The notes: a model not told the origin generated them from the sequence alone. DNA of 64,000 nucleotides from Muraenolepis orangiensis (GCA_027704905.1 CM051021.1:3158154-3222153); one strand, 5' to 3'. Positions 34,481 to 59,172 are shown, numbered from the stretch's first letter. Numbers and translations are program-made.

Positions 34481-36307
34481 ATGGCCTCTGCTTACACTTC
34501 CTGGTCTGAGGAGAACTTTTCCTGTCCCGTCTGTCTGGATGTGTTCAACAGTCCAGTTTTCACACCATGTGGACACAACTTCTGTAGAGCCTGTATCACC
34601 ACGTTCTGGGATGACCAGGTCCAGTTCAAATGTCCTGTTTGCAACAAGCTTTTCCACACAAGACCCGATGTACGGATCAATACCTTCATATCAGAGATGG
34701 TTGATCAGTTTAGACGGTCCGTACCGGTCAAAGAGCAGCCTTGTGTTAAACCAGGAGAAGTTCCCTGTGACGTCTGTACCGGGACCAAGCTGAAGGCTGT
34801 CAAGTCCTGCCTAGTGTGTCTTATGTCTTACTGCCACTCCCACCTGGAGCCACATCAGAGAGTCGCAGGCCTGAAGAAACATAAGCTGGTGGAACCTCAG
34901 GACCGTCTGGAAGACCGGATGTGTAAGAAACACAATTATCAACTTCTGGAGCTCTTCTGCCAGACTGAACAGGTGTCTGTGTGTCAGTTCTGTACAAAGA
35001 CGGACCACAAGTACCATCATGTTGTACCTCTAAAGGAGGAATATGAGCTGAAGATGGCCCAGCTGGGGAAGATAGTCTGATGTTCAGCAGATGATCCAGG
35101 AGAGAAAAAGAAAGGTTCAGGAGATCATAGACGCAGTAAAGCTCAGCAGAGCAGACACAGACAAAGAGCTAGCCAATGGTGAGCAGGTCCTCGCCGCTCT
35201 GATGCGCTGCATTGAAAAGTGTTGGGATGATCTCAACCAAATGGTTCAAGAGAAACTGAAATCCATAGAGAGACAAGCTGAAGGCCTCATCAAAGAGCTG
35301 GAGCAGGAGTTAACGATCTGACCAATAAGAGCTCAGAGGTGAAGCAGTTCTCACACACTGAAGACCACCTCCACTTCCTCCAGAGCTTCAGATCCGTGAA
35401 GAATCCTCCACACACCAGGGACTGGACCAGGGTGGAGGTCTCTCCTCCTCCGTCATACGTAGGGACCTTGAGGAGATCCCTGGATCAGCTGAAGGAGACA
35501 CTGGACATGGAGATGAAGAAGCTGCCTGACCTGAAACCAGCTGTAAAGAATTGCATGGAGATTAAGAAGCTGCCTGACCTGAGGTCGACTCTAAAGGAAT
35601 GTAAGTGTCTTACACTCCAGTACTGCTGGAGAGAAAACACTGGAACACTTACTACTAAATACACACCACTTCCACCATATTGAAACATATATATCTTGAT
35701 GACCTCATCAGGAATATTTCTGTGTAGACTCATCATGTCTTTCCTTCTCTCCCATCAGATGCGTGTGAACTCACACTGGACCCAAACACAGCCCACAGAG
35801 AACTCTCTCTGTCTGAGGACAACAGGAAGATGACGTGGGTTAGAAAAGAAGTCGTATCCTGATCACCCGGAGAGATTTGACTCCTGGCCCCAGGTGTTGT
35901 GTAGAGAGGGTCTGACTGACCGCTGTTACTGGGAGGTAGAGAGGAAAGGAGGTGTTGGTATAGGAGTGACATACAGAGGAATCACTAGGAGAGGAGTGGG
36001 TGATGACAGCTTGCTTGGAGGGAACAACAAGTCCTGGAATCTTTATTGTTCTAAAGATGGCTACTGTGTCTATTACAACGGTAGTGGAACAGTCATACGT
36101 CTCCGCCCCTCTAACAGAGTAGGAGTGTATGTGGACCGGCCTGCTGGCACTCTGTCCTTCTACAGAGTGTCCCCAGATGGAGGAGGGTCCTCAGACACAC
36201 TGAAACTCATCCACACCTTCCAGTCCACATTCACCCAGGAGGACCTCCTCCCTGGGTTTAGGGTATGGGAGGGTTATGGTTCCTCAGTCTCTCTTTGTCG
36301 CTTGTAG
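34481..36307 (+). pseudogene. finTRIM-like RING/B-box/coiled-coil/B30.2 gene with three frame breaks
   Basis: finTRIMs are fish TRIM ubiquitin ligases linked to antiviral defence. The RING spans residues 14-60 of the first frame (CPVCLDVF, CGHNFCRAC, CPVCNKLF). Two B-boxes follow (CDVCTGTKLKAVKSC; MCKKHNYQLLELFC...CQFCTKTDHKYHH). The frame breaks at about 35076, resumes with a coiled coil (MIQERKRKVQEIIDAV...), breaks again at about 35313, and resumes from SSEVKQFSHTEDHLHFL to a donor at about 35601. A last exon from 35759 encodes PRY (YACELTLDPNTAHREL...) and SPRY (CYWEVERKGGVGIGVTY...GYGSSVSLCRL, stop 36305-36307), with a third break at about 35850. Domain order and length are normal. The breaks are single or double bases, so either a young pseudogene or uncorrected assembly indels. 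Confidence 0.8.
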
Positions 36308-36308
36308 C

Positions 36309-36321
36309 AACACACATAGAA

Positions 36322-36368
<47 letters not shown>

Positions 36369-36447
36369 AATACACACACACACGCACACACACATAGAAA
36401 TACACACACACAATAACGCACACACATATAAATACAAGCACACGCAT

Positions 36448-36484
<37 letters not shown>

Positions 36485-36669
36485 AATACACACACGCAAG
36501 TACACAGACACATAAAAATACACAAACACGTGCACGCACACACACATGCACACACACATAGAAATACACACATCCACACACATGCACACACACACACACA
36601 CACACACAAACACATAGAAATGCACACATGCACACACTAGCACAAACACACACACATAGAAATACACAT

Positions 36670-36712
<43 letters not shown>

Positions 36713-36842
36713 AATACAAACACGCATGCACACACACACACAAACATAGAACTACACACACGCACACACACACACACACATACATAGAAATACACGCACG
36801 CACACACACACACACACGACGCACGCACACACTCACACACAG
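36309..36842. repeat. Compound (CA)n microsatellite with 'catagaaatacac' unit
   Basis: Starts within a few bases of the finTRIM stop codon, so the 3' UTR would be almost entirely CA repeat. It generates many spurious minus-strand Cys/Val frames. Confidence 0.95.
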
Positions 36843-37207
36843 ACTGTTGGAGCCAAATTAATACTATTGGATGTTATTGAGTTCTGATCATGATGTTTGA
36901 ATGAAATATGAATGATTGTATAAACTATTACGACATTAGAAACATATTGTGTATGGTGGCGCCCCCTGGTGGCCATTGCTCTGAACTGTTTCCTTTAAAT
37001 AGGTTAATTAGCAGGTAATGCGGGCCAGGTGAGTGCTGGCAGGCCTGGGGAGGGACACAGTGTGTGTACCACTAACAAGCAGAAAGAAGCAGCCAGAAGT
37101 AAGAAATAAATCACTTTAATAGATTGGAGGGATTGGAATGAGTTTTGTTATTTCATTGAAATTGGAACGGTGAACTTTCTGTTTGTATTTAAAGGAGAAT
37201 AAATCCA

Positions 37208-37534
37208 TTAGTGTTGTAAATAGGACTGTGTTTGTTTAAAGATGTTGGGGTGCGTCACATTCCCTCTGGCTACTATATTGTTGTTGAAGCCATCACAGAT
37301 TCTAAGCACCATCTTAAACTGACCACATGTGTCTAAGGTTAGAAGAACATGAATGCTTTCTTCTTCATTTTCTGTCTGTAAGTCTTGTTCCCATCTCTGT
37401 CTAGTGCTATCTGGATTAGCTAATCCATTAGGACCATCTTTGAGATTAAGTTTTGTGTGTATTTCAGAATTATGGAGTAAAATACACATTTTTGAGGGTG
37501 AAGGTATAATGTATGTTTGTGTTATAAGAGACAT
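37208..37534 (-). mobile_element. L1 ORF2 C-terminal fragment (inverted partner of 5036-5228)
   Basis: Reads KLNLKDGPNGLANPDSTRQ then RWEQDLQTENEEE and HVLLTLDTCGQFKMV. It extends further 3' than the left partner. Confidence 0.6.
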
Positions 37535-37929
37535 ATATAGTCACTACAGTATATGTAACATATTGTTATGTATGGTTGTGTTATAAGGGACAGATATAGT
37601 GACTACAGTATATTTAACATATTGTTATGCATGTTTGTGTTATAAGAGACATATATAGTGACTACAGTATATTTAACATATTGTTATGTATGGTTGTGTT
37701 ATAAGATACATATATAGTGACTACAGTATATTTAACATATTGTTATGTATGGTTGTGTTATAAGAAACATTTTGTCCTTCACACACCCGGAAGTCCCGTG
37801 GTGCGGCGCCCTTCCAGAGCTGTTGCCATGAGCAACGCTGTCACCTAGAGATGCTGTTTGACAACCTAGCGTAGACTGTGCAAAACTCCAGGCTGTAGCG
37901 CGGGTTATATCTATAAACTGAGGCTGTAT

Positions 37930-38233
37930 ATATATAATTAATAATTCATTGAATATATAGCGCTTTTCAAGACACCCAAAGCACACCCAAAGCGCTTTAC
38001 ATGTGTAAGTGATGCTTTTTTGACAGCGCTTTACAAGTCAAGCATCACATTCACCCATTCAACCACCAACGGCGGAGTCAGCCATGCAAGGACAGCCAGC
38101 ACGTCAGGCGCAGTTAGGGTGTCTTGTTCAAGGACACCTCGACAGGTTTTGCTAGGAAGAGCCGGGGGATCAAACCAGCAACCTTCCGGTTGTGAGGCGA
38201 CCGCTCTACCTCCTGAGCTATACTGCCGCCCCT
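37930..38233 (-). mobile_element. tRNA-derived SINE
   Basis: The minus strand begins 'ggcggcagtatagctcagg', with an A box (tagctcaggagg, about 38211-38222) and a B box (ggtttgatccc, about 38164-38174). These are RNA polymerase III signals of a tRNA-like head. It ends in an L2-type tail ('gtaaagcgctttgggtg', 'aaaagcgctatat') for LINE-driven mobilisation. It lies inside the 31-bp array. Confidence 0.75.
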
Positions 38234-38609
38234 GAGACTGAGGCTGTAGCACGGGTTATATCTACAAACTGAGGCTGTAGCACGGGTTATATCTACACAC
38301 TGAGGCTGTAGCACGGGTTATATCTACACACTGAGGCTGTAGCGCGGGTTATATCTACAAACTGAGGCTGTAGCGCGGGTTATATCTACACACTGAGGCT
38401 GTAGCGCGGGTTATATCTACAAACTGAGGCTGTAGCGCGGGTTATATCTACAAACTGAGGCTGTAGCACGGGTTATATCTACACACTGAGGCTGTAGCGC
38501 GGGTTATATCTACACACTGAGGCTGTAGCGCGGGTTATATCTACACACTGAGGCTGTAGCACGGGTTATATCTACAAACTGAGGCTGTAGCACGGGTTAT
38601 ATCTACAAA

Positions 38610-39110
38610 CAGTGGCGGCGCCAGAGATTTTCTCTAGGGGGTGCTGTGGGGTAGCTTGACGTTTCATAGAGGGTGCTGAAACATTTAGGGTTTCCCATTA
38701 ATGCACCGGCACTACAGTGGAATTTTCTACGGCAACACTCCCCACACGCAGTACACCCGCCACTGTTACAGTGAAGGCTCGATAATCAGCTCACAGCATA
38801 TAGGTGTAAGCAGGGGTAAAGTGCTATTTTGGGGAGTGGACGGTCCGTGGCCATGCTCCCCCGTGAAGATTTTTTTTTTAAATAGTGAAGTTAAAAGCAT
38901 CAATTGGTGCACTTTGAGAGCAACATTAAGCGGTCTCTGCGTTGTGTTTTGCGTTGTTCATGGATGGATGAGACCCCAGCCAGCATACAGTTTAGACGAT
39001 TTCCTTTTAATCACTGACAAGCTGACAACAGATATAACAAATCAGTATAACATTTTGTATCCCTCACAGTGACTTCAGCACCCCCTAGCTCCCCCCTGGC
39101 GCCGCCACTG
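38610..39110. mobile_element. hAT MITE, 501 bp, complete
   Basis: Flanked by the 8-bp duplication tctacaaa (38602-38609 and 39111-39118). Its termini are an exact 15-bp inverted repeat, cagtggcggcgccag. Near the ends both sides carry 'tagggggtgctg'. There is no coding sequence of note. The duplication lies within a minisatellite unit, so insertion happened after array expansion. Confidence 0.9.
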
Positions 39111-39880
39111 TCTACAAACTGAGGCTGTAGCGCGGGTTATATCTATAAACTGAGGCTGTAGCGCGGGTTATATCTACAAACTGAGGCTGTAGCACGGGTT
39201 ATATCTACAAACTGAGGCTGTAGCACGGGTTATATCTATAAACTGAGGCTGTAGCGCGGGTTATATCTACAAACTGAGGCTGTAGCACGGGTTATATCTA
39301 CAAACTGAGGCTGTAGCACGGGTTATATCTATAAACTGAGGCTGTAGCGCGGGTTATATCTACAAACTGAGGCTGTAGCACGGGTTATATCTACAAACTG
39401 AGGCTGTAGCGCGGGTTATATCTACAAACTGAGGCTGTAGCACGGGTTATATCTACAAACCGAGGCTGTAGCACGGGTTATATCTACAAACTGAGGCTGT
39501 AGCGCGGGTTATATCTACAAACTGAGGCTGTAGCACGGGTTATATCTACAAACTGAGGCTGTAGCACGGGTTATATCTACAAACTGAGGCTGTAGCACGG
39601 GTTATATCTACAAACTGAGGCTATAGCACGGGTTATATCTGAGCTCCATCAACCGAGATGCCTCCAAGAAGAGCCAGAAGTGGCGTCCCCGGTAAGACTG
39701 CTCCAGCTGCGGACACCAGCTGGGAAACTGGGCTCAAAAGTGCGCAGTTTGAAGAGGTTTGTGTTTGTTTTGAGGTCAGATTTGGTCCTACTTCATTCTA
39801 ACAGCCTTTTACTAATTCGCCAGGCAGTGCAGTGCGCCAACAGATCATTTTAAAGGCTACTACAATCTCTCTCCAAATGA

Positions 39881-41404
39881 CCCATTATCATAATCATTAT
39901 TATTATTACTATTATTATTAATACTACTACTACTACTACAAATAATCATTATAACACTAATGATAATGACATGCATAATGCAAATCAAGGTATTTGAAGT
40001 TAGTGAAGTTATTTGAAATCATGCAAATAACTTCATAAAAGCTGAACAAAAAACCAACTGTCAGCTGTTACCAAATAATTGAAAGTTGGGCAAACTGCAA
40101 ATGTGGACAGGACGTCATAATTCTGCTGCGCCCTCTGGTGGCTGAATGCCTTCATGACATAGGCTGCATTCTACATATAACACATTGTGAATAGTTTTAT
40201 AGTGTATGGTCAGCAGTGGCAAACCATGTCTATCACAACTGGACCTTCTGTTGTTGGTGCCTTGCTCAAGGGCACCTCCGCAGTGCCCAGGTGTTTCAGG
40301 GACTTGAAATGGCGACCTGCCGGTTCCCAAGCCAAGTTCCGACAGACAGACAGACTACTACCGCCCTCCATATATTATAATAGTGTAGCTTTTAAAAGGC
40401 CTCCAAACCGAACTTACGTACAAACATCTCAAGTATTTTTCTTTGTCATTGTCTATTTTCTGTATTCAGTCTATATGATGGCTGGTTGAAGGGATTGATT
40501 GTTTTTTTCTAAGTATTCCTCATTGTGTCCTTGTGTTTTAGATCCACCACCTGGGGAACCCCAAGGCCAAGAGGCCTAAAGATGTAGCCATGTTCCATGA
40601 GGTTAGTCCTTTGTCACAGTTTGAAGGTTAGGTATATGTATGGAGGTGAATAAGTTGTCCTGAGGTCACAAGCACAATACGATGCCACACTACATCACAC
40701 TACAATCTCTAGTAAACACTACTAGAGATCGTCTTATTTGAATTTCACCTCTGGAGGCATACTGACATAACTATTACTACTACTACTACTCTTAACACCA
40801 AGAAAGATCAAACAATTGCTATATCAATACATCTGATCTAATGCAGGGTTCCTCAACCTTTTTTGCACTGAAGACCGGTTTGATATTGCCAATATTGTTG
40901 CACACCGGCCAACTCAATTGTTTAATTCTGCTTTAAAAAAATCGAATGAACATATATGTTGTTCATCAAATGAAGCTTTATATGAATGTGTTCATTCTAA
41001 CCTTTGTTTCTTATTGTAGAAGAGACTTGGTGTGCAGGCAAGGTGCCGTCTGTTTGTCACTAAATGTTGGGCAGTTTAATATAATATTTGGATCATTATC
41101 TTAACACCTTTGTTTGAATTTAGTTGATTGTTCATTTCATTGACGTATGAAGTGAATTAAGAACAGTGTTTTGATCATTTCGGAGTTAAATAATATATAT
41201 ATTTTTTTTTTAAGTGCTGACAAGAAGTTGGAATGCCCCGCGGTTTTTACTAGTGAAATGGATATTAAAACTACTAAACTGTGATCCATTTCCACTCTCC
41301 TGACTGCAAAACGGCAATAGAAATATTGGATTTTTATTTTTATTTATTATTGTTTATTATTATATATATATTTTTAGTAACATAGTAACGCAAGACAAAC
41401 TTGA

Positions 41405-41435
<31 letters not shown>

Positions 41436-41460
41436 TAAAATTGTAATATATACGGTAATA
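39881..41460. other. Intergenic, mostly unannotated
   Basis: Contains triplet microsatellites (39898-39940 and 41405-41440), a dispersed motif at about 40227 followed by 'ttgctcaagggcacctc' (a common fish retroposon stretch), and the exon-like segment at 40542-40601. Nothing else is recognised. Confidence 0.4.
40542..40601 (+). other. Isolated exon-like segment, 60 bp
   Basis: Preceded by a T-rich tract ending in 'tgttttag' and followed by gttagt. It is open in phase 0 and reads IHHLGNPKAKRPKDV then AMFHE. The basic composition and clean splice sites look coding, but no flanking exon is found and I do not recognise the protein. It could be a relic exon or chance. Confidence 0.2.
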
Positions 41461-41489
41461 CAAATGAAGAAAAACAAAAACATACTATT

Positions 41490-42825
41490 GGACATTTTAA
41501 ACTATTTAAACATCACCCAACACATTGATTTCCCCACCCACAGAAAAGGACACACACTAGATGTGGTCTGCACCTCTGGCATCACCATTCACAACCTTAC
41601 CAAGACTGACCTCACAATCTCCAACCATCTGGCTATCACCCTGGACATCGTCATTCCCACCCCTCTGGTCAAACAGGAACGCTCCATCACATTCATTAAC
41701 CTCAAACCCATACATTACCCGGATCCTACCTCCTAGCGCTAAGTCGATTGTCTAAGTAGATTTTTAGGTAGATATTGTGATATATAGTTTGCCAACTTAT
41801 TGTACTTTTACCTTATTGTACTTTTACCTGAGCACTGGTTCAGTTCTTTGAGACTTGTTAGAAATATAATGCATAATTGTCCTATGTGTCAAATTCTCTG
41901 CCGCCATGGCCTCCGCTTCCATTGCTATGCGGACGACACACAACTTTACCTCTCCTCCAAGACCATCACGCCAACCACCCACTCCACCCTCACCACCTGC
42001 CTTTCTGATATAATAACATGGATGCAACAGAACTTTCTCCAACTCAACTGCAATAAATCGGAAATACTCATAGACGGCCTAAACTCCTTCACCCAGTCCG
42101 CCCAGACTTTCTCTATCAACATTGATGGTTCCATTGTCACCCCCTCCACCAATGTCCGCAACCTAAGCACCATCCTCGACCCCACCCTCTCATTCCTACC
42201 ACACGTTATATGTAATAACATGGCCCGTCGCTACCTCTCGGACCTCCTCCCTCGTCACACTCCTTCCTGTCGCCTCAGGTCCGCTGACACCAACAGCCTG
42301 ATAGACAGCCTGAACTACGGACCTGGGGAGACAGGGCCTTTTCAGTTGCTGCACCGTCCCTCTGGAACGCCCTACCCAACCACATCCGTCAGGCAACAAC
42401 CATACCATCCTTCAAACAACCACCCTACCCTCCTTCAAACAACCACCCTACCATCCATCAAACAACCACCCTACCATCCTTCAGACAACCACCCTACCAT
42501 CCTTCATACAACCACCCTACCATCCTTCAAACAACCACCCTACCATCCATCAAACAACCACCCTACCATCCTTCAAACAACCACCCTACCATCCTTCAAA
42601 CAACCACCCTACCATCCTTCAAACAGGCTTTCCCCTGCTAAAACACCCCCCCCCCTCCATCCCATGACTTTACTATTTTAATTACACTCATATATACATG
42701 TCAACTATTTTATCAGTCTTATATGAATCTATAGTGCAATTTTACCATGTCTGTAAAGCGCCTTGGGTGTCCAGAAAAGCGCTATATGAAATTTAATGTA
42801 TTATTATTATTATTATTATGAACTT
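41490..42825 (+). mobile_element. L2-clade LINE fragment (copy B)
   Basis: The endonuclease part (41515-41715) is nearly identical to copy A. Then, after a deletion with about 150 bp of unrelated sequence, comes the RT end: LRFHCYADDTQLYLSS (catalytic YADD), LNCNKSEILI and STILDPTLSFLPHV. The tail 'tgtaaagcgccttgggtg...aaaagcgctatat' plus (att)n ends it. Confidence 0.75.
42395..42625. repeat. Minisatellite, 23-bp unit, inside the L2 3' region
   Basis: About ten copies of 'caaccaccctaccatccttc' plus 'aaa', expanding the segment just after 'GTPYPTTSVRQ' of the L2 reading frame. The corresponding region is missing from copy A. Confidence 0.9.
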
Positions 42826-43397
42826 ATCTCAATTAAATACTCAAAACCTGACATTATGGAAAATATTTATTAATTATTTTATTTACAGTATTTTATTGAC
42901 AGAATAACCCAAAGACAACAGTGAGATTAGGAAAACTTTCAAACAATCAAAAAAGACACAGAAATGAACAAATAACATTGAAACATAACCCAGTCTATGC
43001 AGTTCTCTAGCTAGCAGCAAAACTCTACAATAATAACAATAATAAAAATATGTAAATTCAATATTACATTCAACGAATCAGTATTCCAAACTCGACTCAA
43101 TTTAGACCAACTTCTTGAATTGACGACTTGCAAGTGATGTCAAATCAAATTAAAATACGACCGAAGAACCGGAAGTTGGCCATGTTGGTGGAGATACAAT
43201 CTGCAATCAGCAACACACTCACTATTAGTCAGCCGTTCTTTTTGAGCGCTTCAGTCATGCCGTATATTTGGTATTTACAGTGTATAATTGTGGTGAAAGT
43301 GGCCAAATATAATCAAAAATTAAAGGGAGTAAACTCTGGCACTCGAAGAAGGCGAGCATGGCTTAATAACGTTGACAAATGTTAGTCTACCTGTGTG

Positions 43398-44102
43398 TGT
43401 CACAGTTTTGCGTCCCTGTCTCCACATCAATCTCCTGGATAGCCACGTTCCCCGTCCCTGTCTCCACATCAATCTCCTGGATAGCCACGTTCCTCATCCC
43501 TGTCTCCACATCAATCTCCTGGATAGCCACGTTCCCCGTCCCGGTCTCCACATCAATCTACCAGATAGCCACGTTCCCCGTCCCTGTCTCCACATCAATC
43601 TCCTGGATAGCCACGTTCCCCGTCCCTGTCTCCACATCAATCTCCGGATAGCCATGTTCCCCGTCCCTGTCTCCTCCTCCCACTACGCTCTACCAGATAG
43701 CCACGCCCCCTTGTTAATTCTAACCCGCAGCTGCAGCGCATCACAATTCACGTTGCTATGTACCGCCGGACACTCACACAGCGCTGGATTATCACACACA
43801 CACACACACACACACACTCTGATTCTCGGAAGCCTCACGCCTGCATCAAGTCCCGTATCGTATCCTGGTTTTTGATTCACTGTGTTTGACCATTGCCTGT
43901 TTTTGCCTCTACATTTTTGTACCTTTGCCTCAACCCTCGACAACCTGTTACCGACCTCTGCCTTGACCACGTTTTGGGATTTTGCCCCGTCTGTACCTTT
44001 TGCTCGCATTAATCAGTGTGTGCGCCGATCAATAAACACCTGTTGTACCTGGCTTCTACCTGTCACTCTGCTTTTGGGTCTCACCTACACCCAGCAATGA
44101 CA
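43398..44102 (+). mobile_element. Solo LTR, 705 bp, specific to copy B
   Basis: Starts TGTCACAG and ends CAATGACA, with a 5-bp duplication gtgtg on both sides (43393-43397 and 44103-44107). Copy A has the empty site ('gtctaccgtgtgtggagcc' near 11889). An 'aataaac' signal lies near 44032. A 41-bp minisatellite is at 43410-43660 and a CA run at 43793-43818. No internal region is present. Gypsy-like by general appearance. Confidence 0.8.
43410..43660. repeat. Minisatellite inside the solo LTR, 41-bp unit
   Basis: About six copies of 'cgtccctgtctccacatcaa' plus 'tctcctggatagccacgttcc', with CCAGATAG and ATCCC variants. Being within one LTR, it probably arose after insertion. Confidence 0.88.
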
Positions 44103-44274
44103 GTGTGTGTAGCCATCATTTCATCTCAGGTAATCTAGATTTTTAGTTCTTACTAATTATTAAACTAATACTCTTCGCACTACGCAAACAATTGGGCGAA
44201 GAGTTATCTCATTGTGTTTGATCATTTAGGAGCGCCGGCGAGGTTGTATGACAGAAACAATCCTGACTGTTCAA

Positions 44275-45240
44275 GTTAAGTTTATTGTCACTTCACAGTT
44301 TACACAAGTGTAAGCAATGACTGAAAATTGGATGTGCAATACCCAACCCTGACAGTAGTTATAAAAAACAGAATACAATAACAAAAAAAAAGTACAAAAC
44401 TGTATAAGTTAAATATATACAAATGCAAAATATAAAATGCAATATATCAGCACAGAAAAATAGCTATATATATATCAATCAATGTAATAAAATATACATT
44501 GTTATATGCTATACAGCCTTGTTCAGCAGCCTGATGGCCTGACTGTGGAAGCTATCTCTGAGTCTATTTGATACCACTTGATACTGCGGTATCGCCTGCC
44601 TGACGGTAACAGTGAGTACAGTTGGTGGCTGGGGTGGGTCTTTTGTGATGCGTTTGGCCTTGGCCACGCACCGCTGGTTGTATATATCCAGGAGGGAGGG
44701 GAGCTCACCTCCAACGATATACTGGGCCGTCCCACCACCCTTTGAAGCGCTCTGCGCTCGAGTGCGGTGCAGTTCCCGTACCAGGCGGTGATACACCCTG
44801 TAAGAACACTCTCAATGGTGCCGGTGTAGAATGTTCTCAGGATGCGGGGGCCCATGATGAATTTCCTCAGACGCCTGAGGAAATACAGGCGTTGTTGGGC
44901 CCTTTTCACCACGTGTGTGGTGTGCGTGGACCATGTGAGGTCCAACTAAAAAAAACATGGCAGGTAACACGGAGCAAATGAAGTCCTTGACCAACCTCTC
45001 GAAGCATTTGCTGACAATCGAGGTGAGCGCTACAGGTCTATAGTCGTTCAGGCAGGTTACCTTGGGTTGTTTAGGGACAGGCACGATAGTGGACATCTTG
45101 AAGACCGTGGGAACAACAGCCTGGGACGGGGAGAGGTTGAAGACAACCTGGTCTGCGCATGCTCTGAGGACGCGGCCCGGGATGTCGTGGGGGCCTGCCG
45201 CCTTACGGATGTTCAACCGGGTGGGCTGGGCGCCTACTCA
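44275..45240 (-). mobile_element. Rex1-like LINE fragment, internally deleted
   Basis: The minus strand reads RKAAGPHDIPGRVLRACADQ and TCLNDYRPVALTSIVSKC, then jumps to DLTWSTHTTHVVKRAQQRL and SLLPSGRRYRSIKW. The catalytic core between is deleted. The 3' tail ('caagttaagtttattgtcac' on the plus strand) matches that of the full-length element at 52556-55787. Confidence 0.8.
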
Positions 45241-45892
45241 AAACACGGGTTAACATCGATGCTTCAGCTGCTCAAAGAGATGATGGGGTGGTGAATAGGA
45301 CAAGGAAAATAACGTTGAATGAAGCAGTGGAGGCTTTGGACAGAGCACACCTAGAGGAAGTTCAAGCTAGGGAGGAAAAGCCATCCTGTCCATGTTAGTA
45401 AATTTCATATTAACATGAGCAAACCAAACAAAATCTACAGTATTTTGATCACTTCTTTAACATAAATATGTTTTATTTCTTATTATTCTAATTTTAACTT
45501 CCCTTTCGTCGAGTGTGAGAACAACAAAAACCTGCCAAGCTGAAAATATCCTCATGAATAGTTTGCTATATCAGGCTACTCAACAGCTGGTAAATAACTC
45601 AAATCCTCAGAATTCAGACCTTTATAAACCGTATGGGTCCAAACCACATATATCAACCTCTTTCTTCTGTCTGACCTTTTCTGGCCCACTCAGATTGGTG
45701 TAATAATCAGAATAACAGTTTGTTGTGAGAGCGTTTACGACGGCAGGCATGTTTGATGTTTGTTTATCCACCAATATGGCGGAAGCTCATGACATTGCAT
45801 TTTTGGTCACGTGGTTGCAAGTGAACGGGAGAAGAGTCTTCACAGGAAGGAAGAACAAGACAGGATGAACCCATTTAGCATGAGTCAAGATA

Positions 45893-46410
45893 TCAATGTG
45901 ATGATGTTAACATAATACTGTTAATATATTACTGTGATGATGTTAAGATAATACTGTTACTATATTACTGTGATGATGTTAAGATAACACTGTTACTATA
46001 TTACTGTGATGTTAAGATAATACTGTTCATATATTACTGTGATGATGTTAAGATAATACTGTTCATATATTACTGTGATGATGTTAAGATAATACTGTTA
46101 CATATATTACTGTGATGATGTTAAGATAATACTGTTACTATATTACTGTGATGATGTTAAGATAATACTGTTACTATATTACTGTGATGATGTTAAGATA
46201 ATACTGTTACTATATTACTGTGATGATGTTAAGATAATACTGTTACTATATTACTGTGATGATGTTAAGATAATACTGTTAATATATTACTGTGATGATG
46301 TTAAGATAATACTGTTACTATATTACTGTGATGATGTTAAGATAATACTGTTCATATATTACTGTGATGATGTTAAGATAATACTGTTAATATATTACTG
46401 TGATATATTG
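45893..46410. repeat. Minisatellite, 36-bp unit, 3' UTR of MHC gene B
   Basis: About 14 copies, homologous to 12205-12690. Between the LINE fragment (ends about 45240) and this array, only unannotated sequence shared with copy A is seen. Confidence 0.92.
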
Positions 46411-46444
46411 CAGTAATGTTCTGTAAATATATGATCACCCTCCT

Positions 46445-58670
<12,226 letters not shown>

Positions 58671-58689
58671 ATCGATGCATCTAGAAGAA

Positions 58690-58775
58690 AGAGATGGAAG
58701 TCGCTTAGGATACAAGCGTCTGCTAAATGACTGTAATGTAATGTAATGTTATATAATGTAATGTAATGTAATGAG
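58690..58775 (+). mobile_element. SINE/LINE-type 3' tail in MHC gene B 5' leader
   Basis: Same insertion as 19207-19283 ('agtcgcttaggatacaagcg', 'tctgctaaatgactgtaatg', TAATG tail). Confidence 0.6.
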
Positions 58776-58854
58776 AGAATCAACAGACGAGACTCACACT
58801 CCAGCATCTGACGACCAGGAAGCCTGTCAACAAGACGCTAAGGAAGGACAAGGA

Positions 58855-58885
58855 CCAATAGGAACTCAAGAAGGCTCTGATTATC
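58855..58885 (-). promoter_or_regulatory. Degraded promoter module of MHC gene B (Y box kept, X2 lost)
   Basis: CCAAT at 58855-58859 is conserved with gene A. Five bases (cgtca) of the X2 palindrome are absent: 'ctctga' joins 'ttatc' at about 58881. The surrounding 60 bp are otherwise the same as in gene A. Confidence 0.65.
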
Positions 58886-59109
58886 TACATGAGACTAGAA
58901 CGTGACGCACACACACAAGTGTCATGTTACTCTTTACTCATTGTTCTTACTATGTAATTTAGTTTAGTTATGTATTATGTTTAATAATATATAATGTTCA
59001 GCTATATGTAATGTTCAGCTTTATATAATATTCAGTTATTATGTTCAGTTATATATAATGTTCCGTTTTATATTGTATATAAACATCTATGCCAATAACA
59101 GATTTTCAG

Positions 59110-59112
59110 CTG

Positions 59113-59152
<40 letters not shown>

Positions 59153-59172
59153 CCCTCACCTGTTTGGTAGAC
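59110..59172. repeat. (GT)n with a single 33-bp-type unit
   Basis: The GT run is followed by 'gaaccctcacctgtttggtagac', a single copy of the sequence amplified about 28 times in copy A. Confidence 0.8.

Larger units (their letters stand above)
37888..39650. repeat. Minisatellite, 31-bp unit (right array)
   Basis: Dozens of copies of 'ctgaggctgtagc(a/g)cgggt' plus 'tatatctacaaa', the complement of the left array. It is interrupted by a SINE (37930-38233) and a hAT MITE (38610-39110). Confidence 0.95.
37350..39880 (-). repeat. Right arm of the long-range inverted duplication
   Basis: It is the reverse complement of 3850-5228, longer because the 31-bp array is expanded and has taken in a SINE and a MITE. 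The 59-bp array (37515-37770, about four copies) is shorter than on the left. Confidence 0.85.

Noticed and set aside
36258..36836. Long Cys/Val-rich minus-strand frames
   Set aside because: They are translations of the CA microsatellite after the finTRIM stop codon.
36844..37259. Solo LTR starting tgttggagcc and ending gcgtcaca
   Set aside because: It has LTR-like ends and AATAAA, but no flanking target duplication and no second copy in the window.
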